Positions 15,257-24,156 of a stretch of DNA of 38,703 nt are shown here, piece after piece. A model generated the notes under the pieces. The model made no database searches. It worked only from the letters and a program-made list of their open reading frames with translations, and was not told the DNA's origin. This DNA is from Anaerolineae bacterium. Its GTDB lineage: Bacteria > Chloroflexota > Anaerolineae > Aggregatilineales > UBA3940. The stretch is from the NCBI GenBank assembly GCA_016928235.1, contig JAFGLD010000366.1, forward strand, positions 1 to 38,703, in the 5' to 3' direction. The number at the start of each line of letters is the position of its first letter. Within the stretch, counting starts at the first letter, position 1. The translations under genes were made by a program, and so were the position numbers.

Positions 15257-15933
15257 TATTCCTCCCTCAACACATATCCGATCCCACGCACGGTATGGAT
15301 CAGGCGCGGATGCCCATCGACCTCCAATTTTTTACGCAGGTAGCCGACGTAGACTTCCAGCACATTGTCTTCGCCGCCGAAGTCGTATCCCCACACGCTG
15401 CTCAGGATCTGCTCGCGTCTCAACACCTGGCGAGGATGCAGCATAAAGAGATGCAACAACTCAAACTCGGTGGGGGTGAGGGACAGATCGGTTTCCTCCA
15501 GCCTTGCCTTGTGCTCGATGGGATCGAGGGACAGGCCGGCGACTGTTACCGGTTTGTTGGATGGCCCGGCTTTGCCGCGCCGCAGCAAGGCATGGATACG
15601 CGCCACCAGCTCCGCGGGCTCAAAGGGTTTCACCAGGTAATCATCGGCGCCGCTCTCCAGTCCTTCGACCCGGTTTTCCAACGCGTCGCGGGCAGTCAGC
15701 ATTAAAATGAATACCCGGTTGTTTTCGGCGCGCAGCTGTTGCACAACCGCCAGACCATCCATCTTGGGCATCAGCCAGTCCAGGATGATGATATCAGGCC
15801 GGTAGGCATCAACCTGGGCCAGAGCATCCTGCCCATTGGTGGCGGTGAAGATCTGCAAGCCCTCATAGCTGAGTGTACGCTGCAACATCTTCAGCAGTTT
15901 TTGATCGTCGTCCACAATCAGCACAGTCGGCAT
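15256..15933 (-). CDS. OmpR/PhoB-family response regulator
   Basis: The 225-residue transcription regulator has a receiver domain (acidic pocket DDD at 8-10, phospho-acceptor Asp52 in LDWLMPKMDG, Thr80, Lys102 in VKPFEP) and a C-terminal winged helix ending RLIHTVRGIGYVLREE. The start at 15933 is chosen because AGGAG stands six bases before that ATG; an upstream TTG at 15960 would cover the ribosome site. It is the first gene of the pair with the kinase and diverges from the VTC-DUF4956-CotH genes, which are plausible targets (inference). Confidence 0.96.
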   Translation of the reverse strand: MPTVLIVDDDQKLLKMLQRTLSYEGLQIFTATNGQDALAQVDAYRPDIIILDWLMPKMDGLAVVQQLRAENNRVFILMLTARDALENRVEGLESGADDYLVKPFEPAELVARIHALLRRGKAGPSNKPVTVAGLSLDPIEHKARLEETDLSLTPTEFELLHLFMLHPRQVLRREQILSSVWGYDFGGEDNVLEVYVGYLRKKLEVDGHPRLIHTVRGIGYVLREE

Positions 15934-16021
15934 ATTGTGCTCCTGTCTCTTAACTGTCAAATGTCTTTTTGTTGCTCATTAAAAGTATCATACAGCCTCA
16001 AGTTGAGAAAATCCTGTTAAA

Positions 16022-16080
16022 CGATGAGAGATATATATTTCTCATCGAATTCTCAGGCTCCTCTTGGGATTCTCACAGTT
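16022..16080. promoter_or_regulatory. Candidate operator of the response regulator
   Basis: A palindrome (CGATGAGA at 16022-16029, TCTCATCG at 16040-16047, around an AT-rich centre with ATATATAT) is followed by TTCTCA at 16039, 16050 and 16070. The spacings of 11 and 20 bp are about one and two helical turns, the pattern expected for direct-repeat binding by OmpR/PhoB-type regulators. It lies between the two-component operon and the divergent VTC gene. Confidence 0.5.
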
Positions 16081-16101
16081 TGGCTTTGTAGAATGCTAAC
16101 T

Positions 16102-16191
16102 AATCAGGACTTGCGCGATTCCCCCTTCTGGATAGGCGCTACAAATACATGGTTTTCGTGCGATGGTGTTCCCGGCGCGTAAGTCCTGATC
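16102..16191. repeat. 90-bp MITE-like element before the VTC gene
   Basis: ATCAGGACTTGCGCG (16103-16117) is repeated inverted at 16176-16190 with one mismatch. The GGACTTACGC-type end resembles the termini of many small transposon-derived elements. It ends 25 bp before the VTC start codon and contains no gene. Confidence 0.6.
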
Positions 16192-16215
16192 ATTCCATAT
16201 CAACGAGTCGATCTT

Positions 16216-16983
16216 ATGCTGAACCTTAGTCATGCTATTCGCAAGTTCAACCGCTTCGAACTGAAGTATCTGGTCCCCATCAAACGCGCGGAGCGATTCA
16301 AACACGATCTCGATGCTTATCTGGTGCCTGATGAACATGGCGACTCGCGTGGTTCCTATTCTCTCTCTAGTCTTTATTACGATGGGCCTGACTACCGCTT
16401 TTATTGGGAGAAGGTGGACGGCATCAAGTTTCGCCGCAAGCTCAGAATTCGCTGCTACGCGGCATCTGACCCGCTCGATGAGGATACCCTCGTCTTTGTT
16501 GAGATCAAGCAGCGTGTCAACCGGGTGACTCAAAAGCGGCGCGTCCTTTTACCTTATCGAGCTGCGTTGAAGCTGTGTAACGATCGCTGTGCTCCGGAGG
16601 TGAGCGATTCCCAAGACGAGGCAGTGATCGACGAGATCATGGGCATGTTGTGGCAGTACAACCTGCGCCCGGCCAGTCTGGTCAACTATACACGCCAGGC
16701 GCTGGTCGGCACCGATTACGATGTTGGTCTGCGTGTCACATTCGATGCCGCCTTGACCTATCGTACCAATCAGTTGCAACTCCATGAAGATCACGGTAGT
16801 TTGCTGCTGCTGCCGCCCGACTGGATGGTGATCGAGATCAAGGTCAACGAGCGTATTCCCTATTGGCTCACTGAGCTGGTTGCTGTACACGGTTTGAGCC
16901 TGGTACGGATAAGCAAATACTGTCGTAGTATCGAGCTGGCGCAAAACCTGCCAATGGTAGCAGGATCATACCTGTCAACTTAA
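16216..16983 (+). CDS. VTC-domain protein, polyphosphate polymerase-like
   Basis: The 255-residue protein is made up of one VTC domain, the tunnel-shaped catalytic fold which in yeast Vtc4 makes polyphosphate from ATP. Visible family residues are FELKYLV (14-20), LYYDGPDY, the basic patch KFRRKLRIRCY (71-81), VFVEIKQR (94-101), KRR (107-109), VTFD and the C-terminal VIEIKVNERIPYWL. No membrane segment is present, so it likely works with the DUF4956 membrane protein next to it. No clear Shine-Dalgarno is seen near ATG. The VTC - DUF4956 - CotH order recurs in many bacteria; the biochemical link among the three is not established. Confidence 0.88.
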   Translation: MLNLSHAIRKFNRFELKYLVPIKRAERFKHDLDAYLVPDEHGDSRGSYSLSSLYYDGPDYRFYWEKVDGIKFRRKLRIRCYAASDPLDEDTLVFVEIKQRVNRVTQKRRVLLPYRAALKLCNDRCAPEVSDSQDEAVIDEIMGMLWQYNLRPASLVNYTRQALVGTDYDVGLRVTFDAALTYRTNQLQLHEDHGSLLLLPPDWMVIEIKVNERIPYWLTELVAVHGLSLVRISKYCRSIELAQNLPMVAGSYLST

Positions 16984-17105
16984 GATTATTTTCTGTCGTC
17001 GTTGATCGACAACAGATTTGGTAAGTCAAGAAAAAGATATTGATGTTTTTGAAAAAGATCATGATCTTTTTTGCAAGAGATCAAGAAGTTTTTTCTTAAG
17101 TTGAC
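16974..17105. repeat. Long-range inverted repeat with an inner perfect palindrome
   Basis: GTCAACTTAAGA (16974-16985, over the VTC stop codon) pairs perfectly with TCTTAAGTTGAC (17094-17105). Between them lies the perfect 20-bp palindrome AAAAAGATCATGATCTTTTT (17052-17071), itself terminator-like in both directions. TGGTAGCAGGAT also flanks the region directly (about 16954 and 17110). Confidence 0.6.
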
Positions 17106-17245
17106 GCTTGTGGTAGCAGGATATTTTGCATTGGTGTGAACATCAAATCATGGTTCTTAGCGGTGTTTTTTACGAACAGCACACAGGGACAAATCTGTGG
17201 AAGTTATTATTTTTAGCTGCCTAAATCAACTTGGAGGTTTTCTCA

Positions 17246-17926
17246 ATGGATATTTTTGAATTTCAGGATCTGACAGGAGTATTCTCGGTCACCGATGTTG
17301 TACTCAGCCTGGTATTGAGCTTTGTGCTGTGCTCGATGATCGGCTGGGTGTATCAGAACACACATCGAGGGGCGTCGTATACTCAGAGCTTTGTCCACAC
17401 TCTGGTAATGAATGGGATGGTTGTTGCCATCATCATGCTCATTGTTGGCTCCAACATTGCGCGGGCTTTCGCCTTGGTGGGTGCGTTGTCGATTATTCGT
17501 TTCCGCAATGCTGTCAAAGAGACACGAGATGTGGGCTTTATTTTCTTTACGATGGCCATTGGCATGGCAGTTGGCACCAGGTTCTACCTGCTGGCCGTCA
17601 TCGCCGCTGTGGTGATCAGCCTGCTGATCTTGCTTATGACACGCTTCAACTGGTATTCGCGTAAGGTGGTCAGCCAGATCCTCAAGGTGCAGATAACCAA
17701 CGACGCGCCATTTGATACACTGTTCGACGACCTGTTTGTCAAATACACCAGTACCTCCGAGTTGATCAGCGTCGATTCGGTGCGCAGTGGGATGCTGACT
17801 GAGTTGACCTACAGTGTGGGGCTCAAGAAGCAGAGTAATATCCAGGAATTTCTGGCCGAGATTCGGCGGCTCAACAGCAACAATCGTGTGACGCTGATTG
17901 CAGGCTACAACAGCACCGACCTGTAG
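17246..17926 (+). CDS. DUF4956 membrane protein
   Basis: The 226-residue protein has three to four membrane segments in its first 130 residues and a cytoplasmic C-terminal domain. The diagnostic stretch is ARAFALVGALSIIRFRNAVKETRDVGFIFFTMAIGMAVG, a conserved polar R-FRN-x-ETRD loop between two helices. DUF4956 genes are regularly found beside VTC-domain and CotH genes; export or channelling of polyphosphate has been guessed but not shown. TTGGAGGT (17231-17238), eight bases before ATG, fixes the start. It lies 51 bp before cotH and should be co-transcribed with it. Confidence 0.9.
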   Translation: MDIFEFQDLTGVFSVTDVVLSLVLSFVLCSMIGWVYQNTHRGASYTQSFVHTLVMNGMVVAIIMLIVGSNIARAFALVGALSIIRFRNAVKETRDVGFIFFTMAIGMAVGTRFYLLAVIAAVVISLLILLMTRFNWYSRKVVSQILKVQITNDAPFDTLFDDLFVKYTSTSELISVDSVRSGMLTELTYSVGLKKQSNIQEFLAEIRRLNSNNRVTLIAGYNSTDL

Positions 17927-17977
17927 TCGAAGACCATAAGCTATTTGACAATACCTGATGGCTTGGGAGAGATATCG

Positions 17978-19585
17978 ATGAGTCTAAAACTCAAAAGAAA
18001 CTATCCATTGCTCGTGTTGCTGGCACTGGTGGTTGTCTTCCTCACGCTGGGGGTGGGCAACCGGCGTATCGTTGCCTACACAGTGCAGGGTGGCAGCGTA
18101 GTAGCCCAGCGAGGGATTGACTATACCGGCGGCACATTATTCGATGATACGGTTGTCCACAGTATCCGGATCCTGATTTCCGATGAGGATTACCAGAAGA
18201 TGGTTACCACTTACCAGGAGACAGGCGAGAAGGATTACTTTCACGCCGATGTGATCATCGATGGGGTACGGGTGAACGATGTAGGCCTGAGGCTGAAAGG
18301 AAACGCCTCGCTGAGAACCGCGTTGGGTGGGCGTGGCGGTGGCATGGCGATGGAAGGCAGAGAACCTGGCAACGCGGAAGGAATGGGTGGCCGGGGACAG
18401 AGAGATGCTGAAGGGAGCAACTGGCCCCGGTTCGACCCACAGAATATGCCGGATGCGGGCGAGATGCCTCAGCCTCCTGGCAGGGGTGAGTGGCCGGCTT
18501 TCCCTGATGGCGGAGAAATGCCCGATCTGGAGGATATGTCTGGGCCGGTCGATGGCGAGATGCCTGACTGGGAACAGGGTGCGCGGACTTTCGGGAGTAT
18601 GCCTTTTGGACAGGACAGCGATATCGCTCAAGTCCCGTTCATGATCAAGTTCGATGAGTTCATCTCCGGCCAGACCTATCAGGGCTATGCCAACCTGGCT
18701 GTTCGTACCTATGGCACCACGCCCGACGCATCCATGCTTCAGGAGCCGATTACAAATTTTGTCTTCCGGCTGGTTGGCCTCCCGGCGACTCGGACAGCTT
18801 ATGTGGGCGTACAGATTAACGATGAAGCCGAGCAGCTCTATACGATATCCGAGGTGATCAACGAGGATTATCTGGCCGAGTATTTCGCCAACTCGGATGG
18901 CGTGTTGTACAAGGCTGAGTTGGGTTCCAGTCTAGCCTACCAGGGAGAAGACCCTAGCGCTTATTCCCGTAGCTTTACCCAGCAAACCCGGGTCAACGAT
19001 GCCGATATGGCTCCTTTGATCGAATTCGTGCGCTTCTTGGATGAGGCCGATGATACTACCTTCGAAAGCGAGCTGCCCGACTACCTGGATGTCGATTCCT
19101 TCGCGACTTATCTGGCTATTAACAATCTTTTGGTGAATACCGATTCCATCGTTGGAATGAACAACAACTACTATCTGTACTACGATGATGTCACCGATCG
19201 CTTTACACTGCTGATGTGGGATGGTAACGAGAGTCTCGGCAAACTGGGCGGGGGTAATAACGCAGCCACCCATGACTTGTATGCTGCTTCGCAATCGGGT
19301 GGCCGCGGCATGGGCGGCGGACAGAATACATTGGTCAAGAGATTTATGGCCAATGCCACTTTCAAGGCACTCTACGAGGAGAAGCTCAAGCTGGTCTACC
19401 AGGAGGCTTTCCTCAGGGGGAGGATTAACCAAAAGGTAGAAGAATATGCTGTCATGATCCGGGAAGCCAACCCGCAACGTAACCTGGTCGTGCTCGATAC
19501 CTACGAAGCTGCTGTGACCGGTGTGTTGAGCTTCATCGAGCAGCGTAGGAGCTATCTCTCCAATACGCCTCTGCTCGGCGGATGA
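17978..19585 (+). CDS. CotH-family kinase-like protein, membrane-anchored
   Basis: This 535-residue protein has one N-terminal anchor (about 9-26) and an extracytoplasmic CotH domain. CotH proteins are atypical kinases, first known from Bacillus spore coats. Visible blocks are ILISDEDYQKM, VGLRLKGNASLR (102-113), PFMIKFDEF (220-228), NLAVRTYG, LVGLPATRTAYVGVQIN, LYTISEVINEDYL and LLMWDGNESLGK (411-422); in many homologues the last is a DxD site, here D-G-N. An insert at about 117-212 is low in complexity, with GEMP three times and many Gly, Met and Asp. GGGAG precedes the ATG. Third gene of the VTC module; its protein substrate is unknown. Confidence 0.9.
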   Translation: MSLKLKRNYPLLVLLALVVVFLTLGVGNRRIVAYTVQGGSVVAQRGIDYTGGTLFDDTVVHSIRILISDEDYQKMVTTYQETGEKDYFHADVIIDGVRVNDVGLRLKGNASLRTALGGRGGGMAMEGREPGNAEGMGGRGQRDAEGSNWPRFDPQNMPDAGEMPQPPGRGEWPAFPDGGEMPDLEDMSGPVDGEMPDWEQGARTFGSMPFGQDSDIAQVPFMIKFDEFISGQTYQGYANLAVRTYGTTPDASMLQEPITNFVFRLVGLPATRTAYVGVQINDEAEQLYTISEVINEDYLAEYFANSDGVLYKAELGSSLAYQGEDPSAYSRSFTQQTRVNDADMAPLIEFVRFLDEADDTTFESELPDYLDVDSFATYLAINNLLVNTDSIVGMNNNYYLYYDDVTDRFTLLMWDGNESLGKLGGGNNAATHDLYAASQSGGRGMGGGQNTLVKRFMANATFKALYEEKLKLVYQEAFLRGRINQKVEEYAVMIREANPQRNLVVLDTYEAAVTGVLSFIEQRRSYLSNTPLLGG

Positions 19586-19822
19586 TCTTCCACCTCCTGG
19601 TCATCTCTGCCGACAAAAGGGCAGCATGATTGGTCGCTTGGATGTTGGGTTGCAGATCTTTTGCAGGTCAAAAACCGGCCTCTGAAGCAATGTCGCGCTT
19701 GCATCGCCACCCAACCGACAGGGACGAACTGGGGCGCATGGTGCGAACCCAGAGCTGATCACCAAAGCCAAATAAATCTCTTCAGGTAACACCTGTGGAT
19801 CTTCACCCTTCCCGCACTGGTA

Positions 19823-20830
19823 TCACATAGTCAAAATGGCTTGCCACGCGGTCTCGTCGACGGGGATACCGTTGGCCATGTTCTCCTGGCGAGTTCTGAG
19901 GACGCGCTCACCGGGAAACATCACTTCAGCGTCAGGCGTCTCGGGTTTGGCCTGCTGCATATCGGTGATGATGTTTTGAACTTCCCGTTCGACCCAGTCT
20001 GTGCCAGAGGGTCGGGTGATGTCGAACGCAACAAAAACCTGCGATATGCCAAATTCAGCTTCGCACTGTCGGATCTGGTAGGTGGCCTGTCCCCCGGTGA
20101 CCAACGTGGCAGTCATATCGAGCAGCAGCGCCAGCCCTGATCCTTTCCAGTATCCAATGGGCAGAGCACGCCCCGATTCCAGAATCACGGTGGCATCCTG
20201 AGTAGGTTGGCCGTGCTGATCAACACCGCCGGGAACCGGCAATTTCTCCCCACGGCGGCTCAGTACTTCCATTTTGCCAAAAGAAAACTGACTCATGGCA
20301 ATGTCAAGCACGACAGGGCCACCCTGATGGGGGACGGCCAGTACCAATGGATTGTTACCCAGACGGATGTCGCGGCTGCCATATGGCGGCATGACGGGCA
20401 CGGCGTTTGTCCAGCATAACAGGACAAAACCGGCCCTGGCGGCCACTTGACCATATGTGCCGGCCCGCATCCAGTGGTTGGTGTTGCGTAGCCCTACACA
20501 CCCGATGCCATACTCTCGCGCCAGCTCCATCGCCCGATCTGTAGCGGTCAGTGCGTTCAGCGGGCCCGGTCCCAGATTGCCGTCCCATTGTTCCCAGGCT
20601 CCAAGTGCGACCACCCGCTCTGGTTCAGCGTCGACCTTCACATACCCCTGATCGATCTGTTTGATCAAGGCCGGGAAGCGATTCCAGCCATGGGACGCCA
20701 CCCCATCGAGACTATTCTGGGCGAAAACATCGGCCAGGCGGTCGGCTCTTTCCGATGTAAAACCGACCTTCACCAATACTCGGTGGAATGTTCGTTTCAT
20801 GTCCTCGAAAGGAATGTGAATTGTTGTCAT
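19823..20830 (-). CDS. dlgD: 2,3-diketo-L-gulonate reductase-like (Ldh_2 family)
   Basis: The 335-residue NAD(P)H-dependent oxidoreductase belongs to the malate/L-lactate dehydrogenase-2 family and follows E. coli YiaK/DlgD closely: SHGWNRFPALIKQI (His47), GIGCVGLRNTNHWMRAGTYG (His119, Arg122), CWTNAVPVMPPYGS, RLGNNPLVLAVP, ALPIGYWKGSGLALLLDM and EFGISQVFVAFD. DlgD reduces 2,3-diketo-L-gulonate to 3-keto-L-gulonate. Here it lies 12 bp after the transporter ATPase gene, in one operon, so it likely acts on an imported sugar acid, perhaps a diketo-uronate (inference). No YiaQRS-like genes follow. AGGAG nine bases before ATG sets the start. Confidence 0.85.
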   Translation of the reverse strand: MTTIHIPFEDMKRTFHRVLVKVGFTSERADRLADVFAQNSLDGVASHGWNRFPALIKQIDQGYVKVDAEPERVVALGAWEQWDGNLGPGPLNALTATDRAMELAREYGIGCVGLRNTNHWMRAGTYGQVAARAGFVLLCWTNAVPVMPPYGSRDIRLGNNPLVLAVPHQGGPVVLDIAMSQFSFGKMEVLSRRGEKLPVPGGVDQHGQPTQDATVILESGRALPIGYWKGSGLALLLDMTATLVTGGQATYQIRQCEAEFGISQVFVAFDITRPSGTDWVEREVQNIITDMQQAKPETPDAEVMFPGERVLRTRQENMANGIPVDETAWQAILTM

Positions 20831-20842
20831 CAGGCGGTGCTC

Positions 20843-21865
20843 CTATTGTCTTGCTATGCCTCGCAAAGACAACTCATGTGCGCGGTGACAGGCCACGTAG
20901 TGCCCGGTCTCGACCTCTTCCTGTACTGGTGTTTCCTCGCTACATATGTCTGTCGCGTAACGGCAGCGCGGATGGAAATAGCAGCCCGACGGCGGATTGG
21001 CCGGGTCGGCGACTTCGCCTTCCAGGACGATGCGCTGGGAGCGCAGACGTGGATCTGGTTTCGGTACAGACGAAAGCAGCGCCTCAGTATAAGGATGCCT
21101 GGGCGCGCCGAATATCTCTTCCGTCGTTGCCATCTCGACAATACGGCCCACGTACATCACGGCAACGCGCTCGCTGATATGCTTGACTACACTCAGATCA
21201 TGCGCGACGAACAGATAAGTCAAACCCAGCTGATCCTGGAGTTTCAGCAGCAGATTGAGAATCTGAGCCTGTACCGAGACATCAAGCGCCGAGACCGGCT
21301 CGTCGGCTACCACCAATCGCGGGTTGAGCGCCAACGCGCGCGCAATGCCGATGCGCTGGCGCTGGCCGCCGCTGAAAGCATGGGGAAATCGCTGCATGTA
21401 TTCGGGACGCATACCTACCAGTTGAAGCAGCTCGGCGACGCGATCCTGTCGTTCCTGGTGATCGGTCATCCCATGTACCAGCAATGGCTCACCCACAATA
21501 TCCAGCAGTGTCATGCGTGGGTTGAGCGAAGAAAAGGGATCCTGAAAGATCATCTGCATACAGCGGCGCAGCGGCTGTACCCTGCTCTCCGGCAGCGCGG
21601 CAATGTTGAGCATCTCGCACGCATCCGTCCGGAAATAAATTTCCCCCGCCGTTGGGTCAATCGCTCGCAAGATGCAGCGCGAAGTGGTTGTTTTGCCGCA
21701 GCCGCTTTCCCCAACCAGTGATAGCGTCTCGCCCTGGTTGATATGGAAAGTGACGTCATCGACCGCACGAACCTGGCCCACTACCCTTTGCAGAATGCCG
21801 CGCCGGATCGGAAAGAATTTCTGCAACCCTTTGACTTCTAATAATATCTGTTCCATATTTGCCAC
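20843..21865 (-). CDS. ABC transporter ATPase, OppF/DppF type
   Basis: The 340-residue ATPase energises the importer at the inner membrane. It has Walker [10 protein letters not shown] (52-60), Q-loop [12 protein letters not shown], signature FSGGQRQR, Walker B LVVADEP, the switch His in VAHDLS and the C-terminal oligopeptide-transporter region with [17 protein letters not shown] and a last HYVACH, whose cysteines may hold an iron-sulfur cluster as in OppD/DppF relatives. The start may be GTG at 21865 (AAGGAC upstream) or ATG three codons later. It is the fifth transporter gene of the operon, 63 bp after its partner ATPase. Confidence 0.95.
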   Translation of the reverse strand: MANMEQILLEVKGLQKFFPIRRGILQRVVGQVRAVDDVTFHINQGETLSLVGESGCGKTTTSRCILRAIDPTAGEIYFRTDACEMLNIAALPESRVQPLRRCMQMIFQDPFSSLNPRMTLLDIVGEPLLVHGMTDHQERQDRVAELLQLVGMRPEYMQRFPHAFSGGQRQRIGIARALALNPRLVVADEPVSALDVSVQAQILNLLLKLQDQLGLTYLFVAHDLSVVKHISERVAVMYVGRIVEMATTEEIFGAPRHPYTEALLSSVPKPDPRLRSQRIVLEGEVADPANPPSGCYFHPRCRYATDICSEETPVQEEVETGHYVACHRAHELSLRGIARQ

Positions 21866-21928
21866 TGTGCTATGTCCTTATTCACCAAAAACTCAATCAG
21901 AAGATCAGGTTTTTTGATGATGCAAAAC

Positions 21929-22933
21929 CTATGACGGGTAGAGGAAACAACTCACGCTTTGCTCCTCGCTCACTGCAATGGGTGTTGGCTCTGCCGTGTC
22001 ACATGTGCCGGGGATACATTCCGGGCAGCGTGGAAAGAATGGACATCCCGAAGGCCGGTTATATGGATGGGGGATCGATCCGCTGATGGTTGGCAGCTCC
22101 ACACGCGGGGTGGACTCGATGCTGGGGATTGAACGGAGTAACGCTTTCGTGTAAGGATGTTTTGGCGAGTGGAAAATAGCATCCACAGGACCCTGTTCTA
22201 CAACGCGCCCCAGGTACATTACCACCACATCATCGGCCATCTCGGCGATCACGCCCAGGTTGTGGGTGATGAGCATGATGGCCATGCCACGCTGTTCCTG
22301 CATCCGGCGTAGCAGGTCGAGGATCTGGGCTTGCGTTGTGACATCGAGCGCGGTTGTGGGCTCGTCGGCGATCAGCAGCCGGGGATCGCACGAAAGCGCC
22401 ACGGCGATCATGGCGCGCTGCCGTAAGCCGCCGCTCAGCTCAAAAGCATACTCGTCGATCCGGCGCTCAGGTTTGGGGATGCCTACCTGCCGCAGTGTCT
22501 CGATGGCTTTTGCCCGCGCTTCGCGCTCACTGATGCCGCAGTGTAGCCGGATTGCCTCGATGATCTGGTTGCCCACAGTATGCACCGGACTAAAGGACGT
22601 CATGGGCTCCTGGAACACCAGGCCGATCTCGGTTCCGCGGATGGCACGTATCTCTTTGCTGTTTGGGTGCAGTTTTGTCAGCTCTACATCCGTGCCTTTA
22701 GCGCAGCATAATACGATCTCGCCTTCCACAATGCGGCCGGGCTGGTCGACAATACGTAGGATGGATTGTGCTGTTACGCTCTTGCCGCAGCCGCTTTCAC
22801 CGACAACTCCAAGCGTCTTGCCAGGATAAACATCGAAAGTCGCCCCATCGACGGCCTTGACGGTCCCTTCATCCTGGAAGAAATATGTCTTGAGATTGCG
22901 CACCGACAACAACGGTTTGTGTTCGCTATGCAT
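21929..22933 (-). CDS. ABC transporter ATPase, OppD/DppD type
   Basis: The 334-residue partner ATPase has Walker [10 protein letters not shown] (45-53), Q-loop [13 protein letters not shown], signature [10 protein letters not shown], Walker B LLIADEP, ITHNLG and the C-terminal [19 protein letters not shown] cysteine region. With the OppF-type protein it should form the nucleotide-binding heterodimer. It lies 47 bp after the second permease. The ribosome site is weak (GGAT). Length and motif set are normal for the family. Confidence 0.95.
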   Translation of the reverse strand: MHSEHKPLLSVRNLKTYFFQDEGTVKAVDGATFDVYPGKTLGVVGESGCGKSVTAQSILRIVDQPGRIVEGEIVLCCAKGTDVELTKLHPNSKEIRAIRGTEIGLVFQEPMTSFSPVHTVGNQIIEAIRLHCGISEREARAKAIETLRQVGIPKPERRIDEYAFELSGGLRQRAMIAVALSCDPRLLIADEPTTALDVTTQAQILDLLRRMQEQRGMAIMLITHNLGVIAEMADDVVVMYLGRVVEQGPVDAIFHSPKHPYTKALLRSIPSIESTPRVELPTISGSIPHPYNRPSGCPFFPRCPECIPGTCDTAEPTPIAVSEEQSVSCFLYPS

Positions 22934-22980
22934 TGATTCGGAATCCTAAACACGTGTACTTGTGAAATGTATTCGATTGC

Positions 22981-24156
22981 TTATCCATAGGGATCGGCGG
23001 CATCACGTAGACCATCGCCCACGAAATTGAAGGCCAGAACGGCTATGATGACCGGAATAGACGGGATCAGCAGCCAGGGTGAGATGGCAAGTGCCTGGAT
23101 GTTCTGGGCATCCTGTAGTAAAACACCCCAGCTGATAGCCGGCGGGCGCAGGCCAAGCCCCAAAAAGCTGAGCGAAGTCTCGCTGATGATCATGGCTGGA
23201 AGCGCCAGCGTCATGGCGGCGATGATGTGGCTCATAAATGAGGGAACCATGTGACGGAAGATGATGCGCATCTGGCCGCAGCCGGCCAAACGGGCCGCCA
23301 TCACAAAGTCCTCCTGGCGCAGCGAGAGGAATCGCCCGCGTACCACCCGTGCCAGCTCTGTCCACCCCAGCAGCGAGATGATCAGAGTGATGGCAAGATA
23401 GACCTGCTGGACACTCCAGGTGCCCGGCAGTGCTGCCGCCAGACCCAGCCATAGTGGAATGGTAGGGATGGAGCGCAGAATCTCGATGATGCGCTGGATG
23501 ATTGTATCTATTATCCCGCCGTAGTAGCCGGATATGCCGCCCAGTGCCACTCCCAAGATCAAACTGAGGACCACGCTTGCCAGACCAATGAACAACGATG
23601 TCTGGGTGCCATACATCAGGCGCGACCACAGGTCACGTCCCTGCACATCCGTGCCAAGGACAAAGAGCGTTTCCTCTGCCCTGGTATCTTCTACGCCGAT
23701 CAGGTGAATATTACAGGGGATAAATCCCAGCCATTTATATTCAAAGCCTTTGGCAAAAAGTCGCACCGAGATCTTGGTCTCAAGATCCGTCACGTAGACA
23801 CGCTTAAATGTCTTGGGATCTCGTGCGCCGGTGACGCCATAAACATGTGGGCTGAGTTTGCCGTTATCGAACCAGTGAATGGCCTGAGGTCTCATCAGGG
23901 AACGTTGCGCCTCAGACGTGTACGGATTGGCATAGGCCAGAAAGTCGACTGTCAGCGCAACAATGTAGAACAGGATCAGGATAATACTGCCTGCCATGGC
24001 CAGCTTGTGTTTACGGAATCGCCACCACATCAACTGCCACTGTGTAGCGATCGCGATCTGTTCTTCAGCCCGGCTGGTAGCAAATTCCTCAGGGAGTGTC
24101 TCAGTGGGGGAGGAGGCCATTGTAGATTCCGGATTGATGGGTGTTGTCTCTTTCAT
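22981..24156 (-). CDS. ABC transporter permease, DppC/OppC type
   Basis: The 391-residue permease has a cytoplasmic N-terminus, TM1 (about 48-68), a large periplasmic loop (about 70-180), then five more helices. The EAA loop that docks onto the ATPase is visible as DFVMAARLAGCGQMRIIFRHMVPS, and the end LAFNFVGDGLRDAADPYG is typical of the group. The start at 24156 is chosen since that ATG overlaps the stop of the other permease (TAATG), so the two subunits are made in coupled fashion. The TM1-TM2 loop is longer than usual for dipeptide permeases, as in sugar-oligomer importers of this class. Confidence 0.93.
   Translation of the reverse strand: MKETTPINPESTMASSPTETLPEEFATSRAEEQIAIATQWQLMWWRFRKHKLAMAGSIILILFYIVALTVDFLAYANPYTSEAQRSLMRPQAIHWFDNGKLSPHVYGVTGARDPKTFKRVYVTDLETKISVRLFAKGFEYKWLGFIPCNIHLIGVEDTRAEETLFVLGTDVQGRDLWSRLMYGTQTSLFIGLASVVLSLILGVALGGISGYYGGIIDTIIQRIIEILRSIPTIPLWLGLAAALPGTWSVQQVYLAITLIISLLGWTELARVVRGRFLSLRQEDFVMAARLAGCGQMRIIFRHMVPSFMSHIIAAMTLALPAMIISETSLSFLGLGLRPPAISWGVLLQDAQNIQALAISPWLLIPSIPVIIAVLAFNFVGDGLRDAADPYG

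Noticed and set aside
16096..16533. Minus-strand frame overlapping the VTC gene start
   Set aside because: It is antisense to conserved VTC residues and crosses the MITE-like element.
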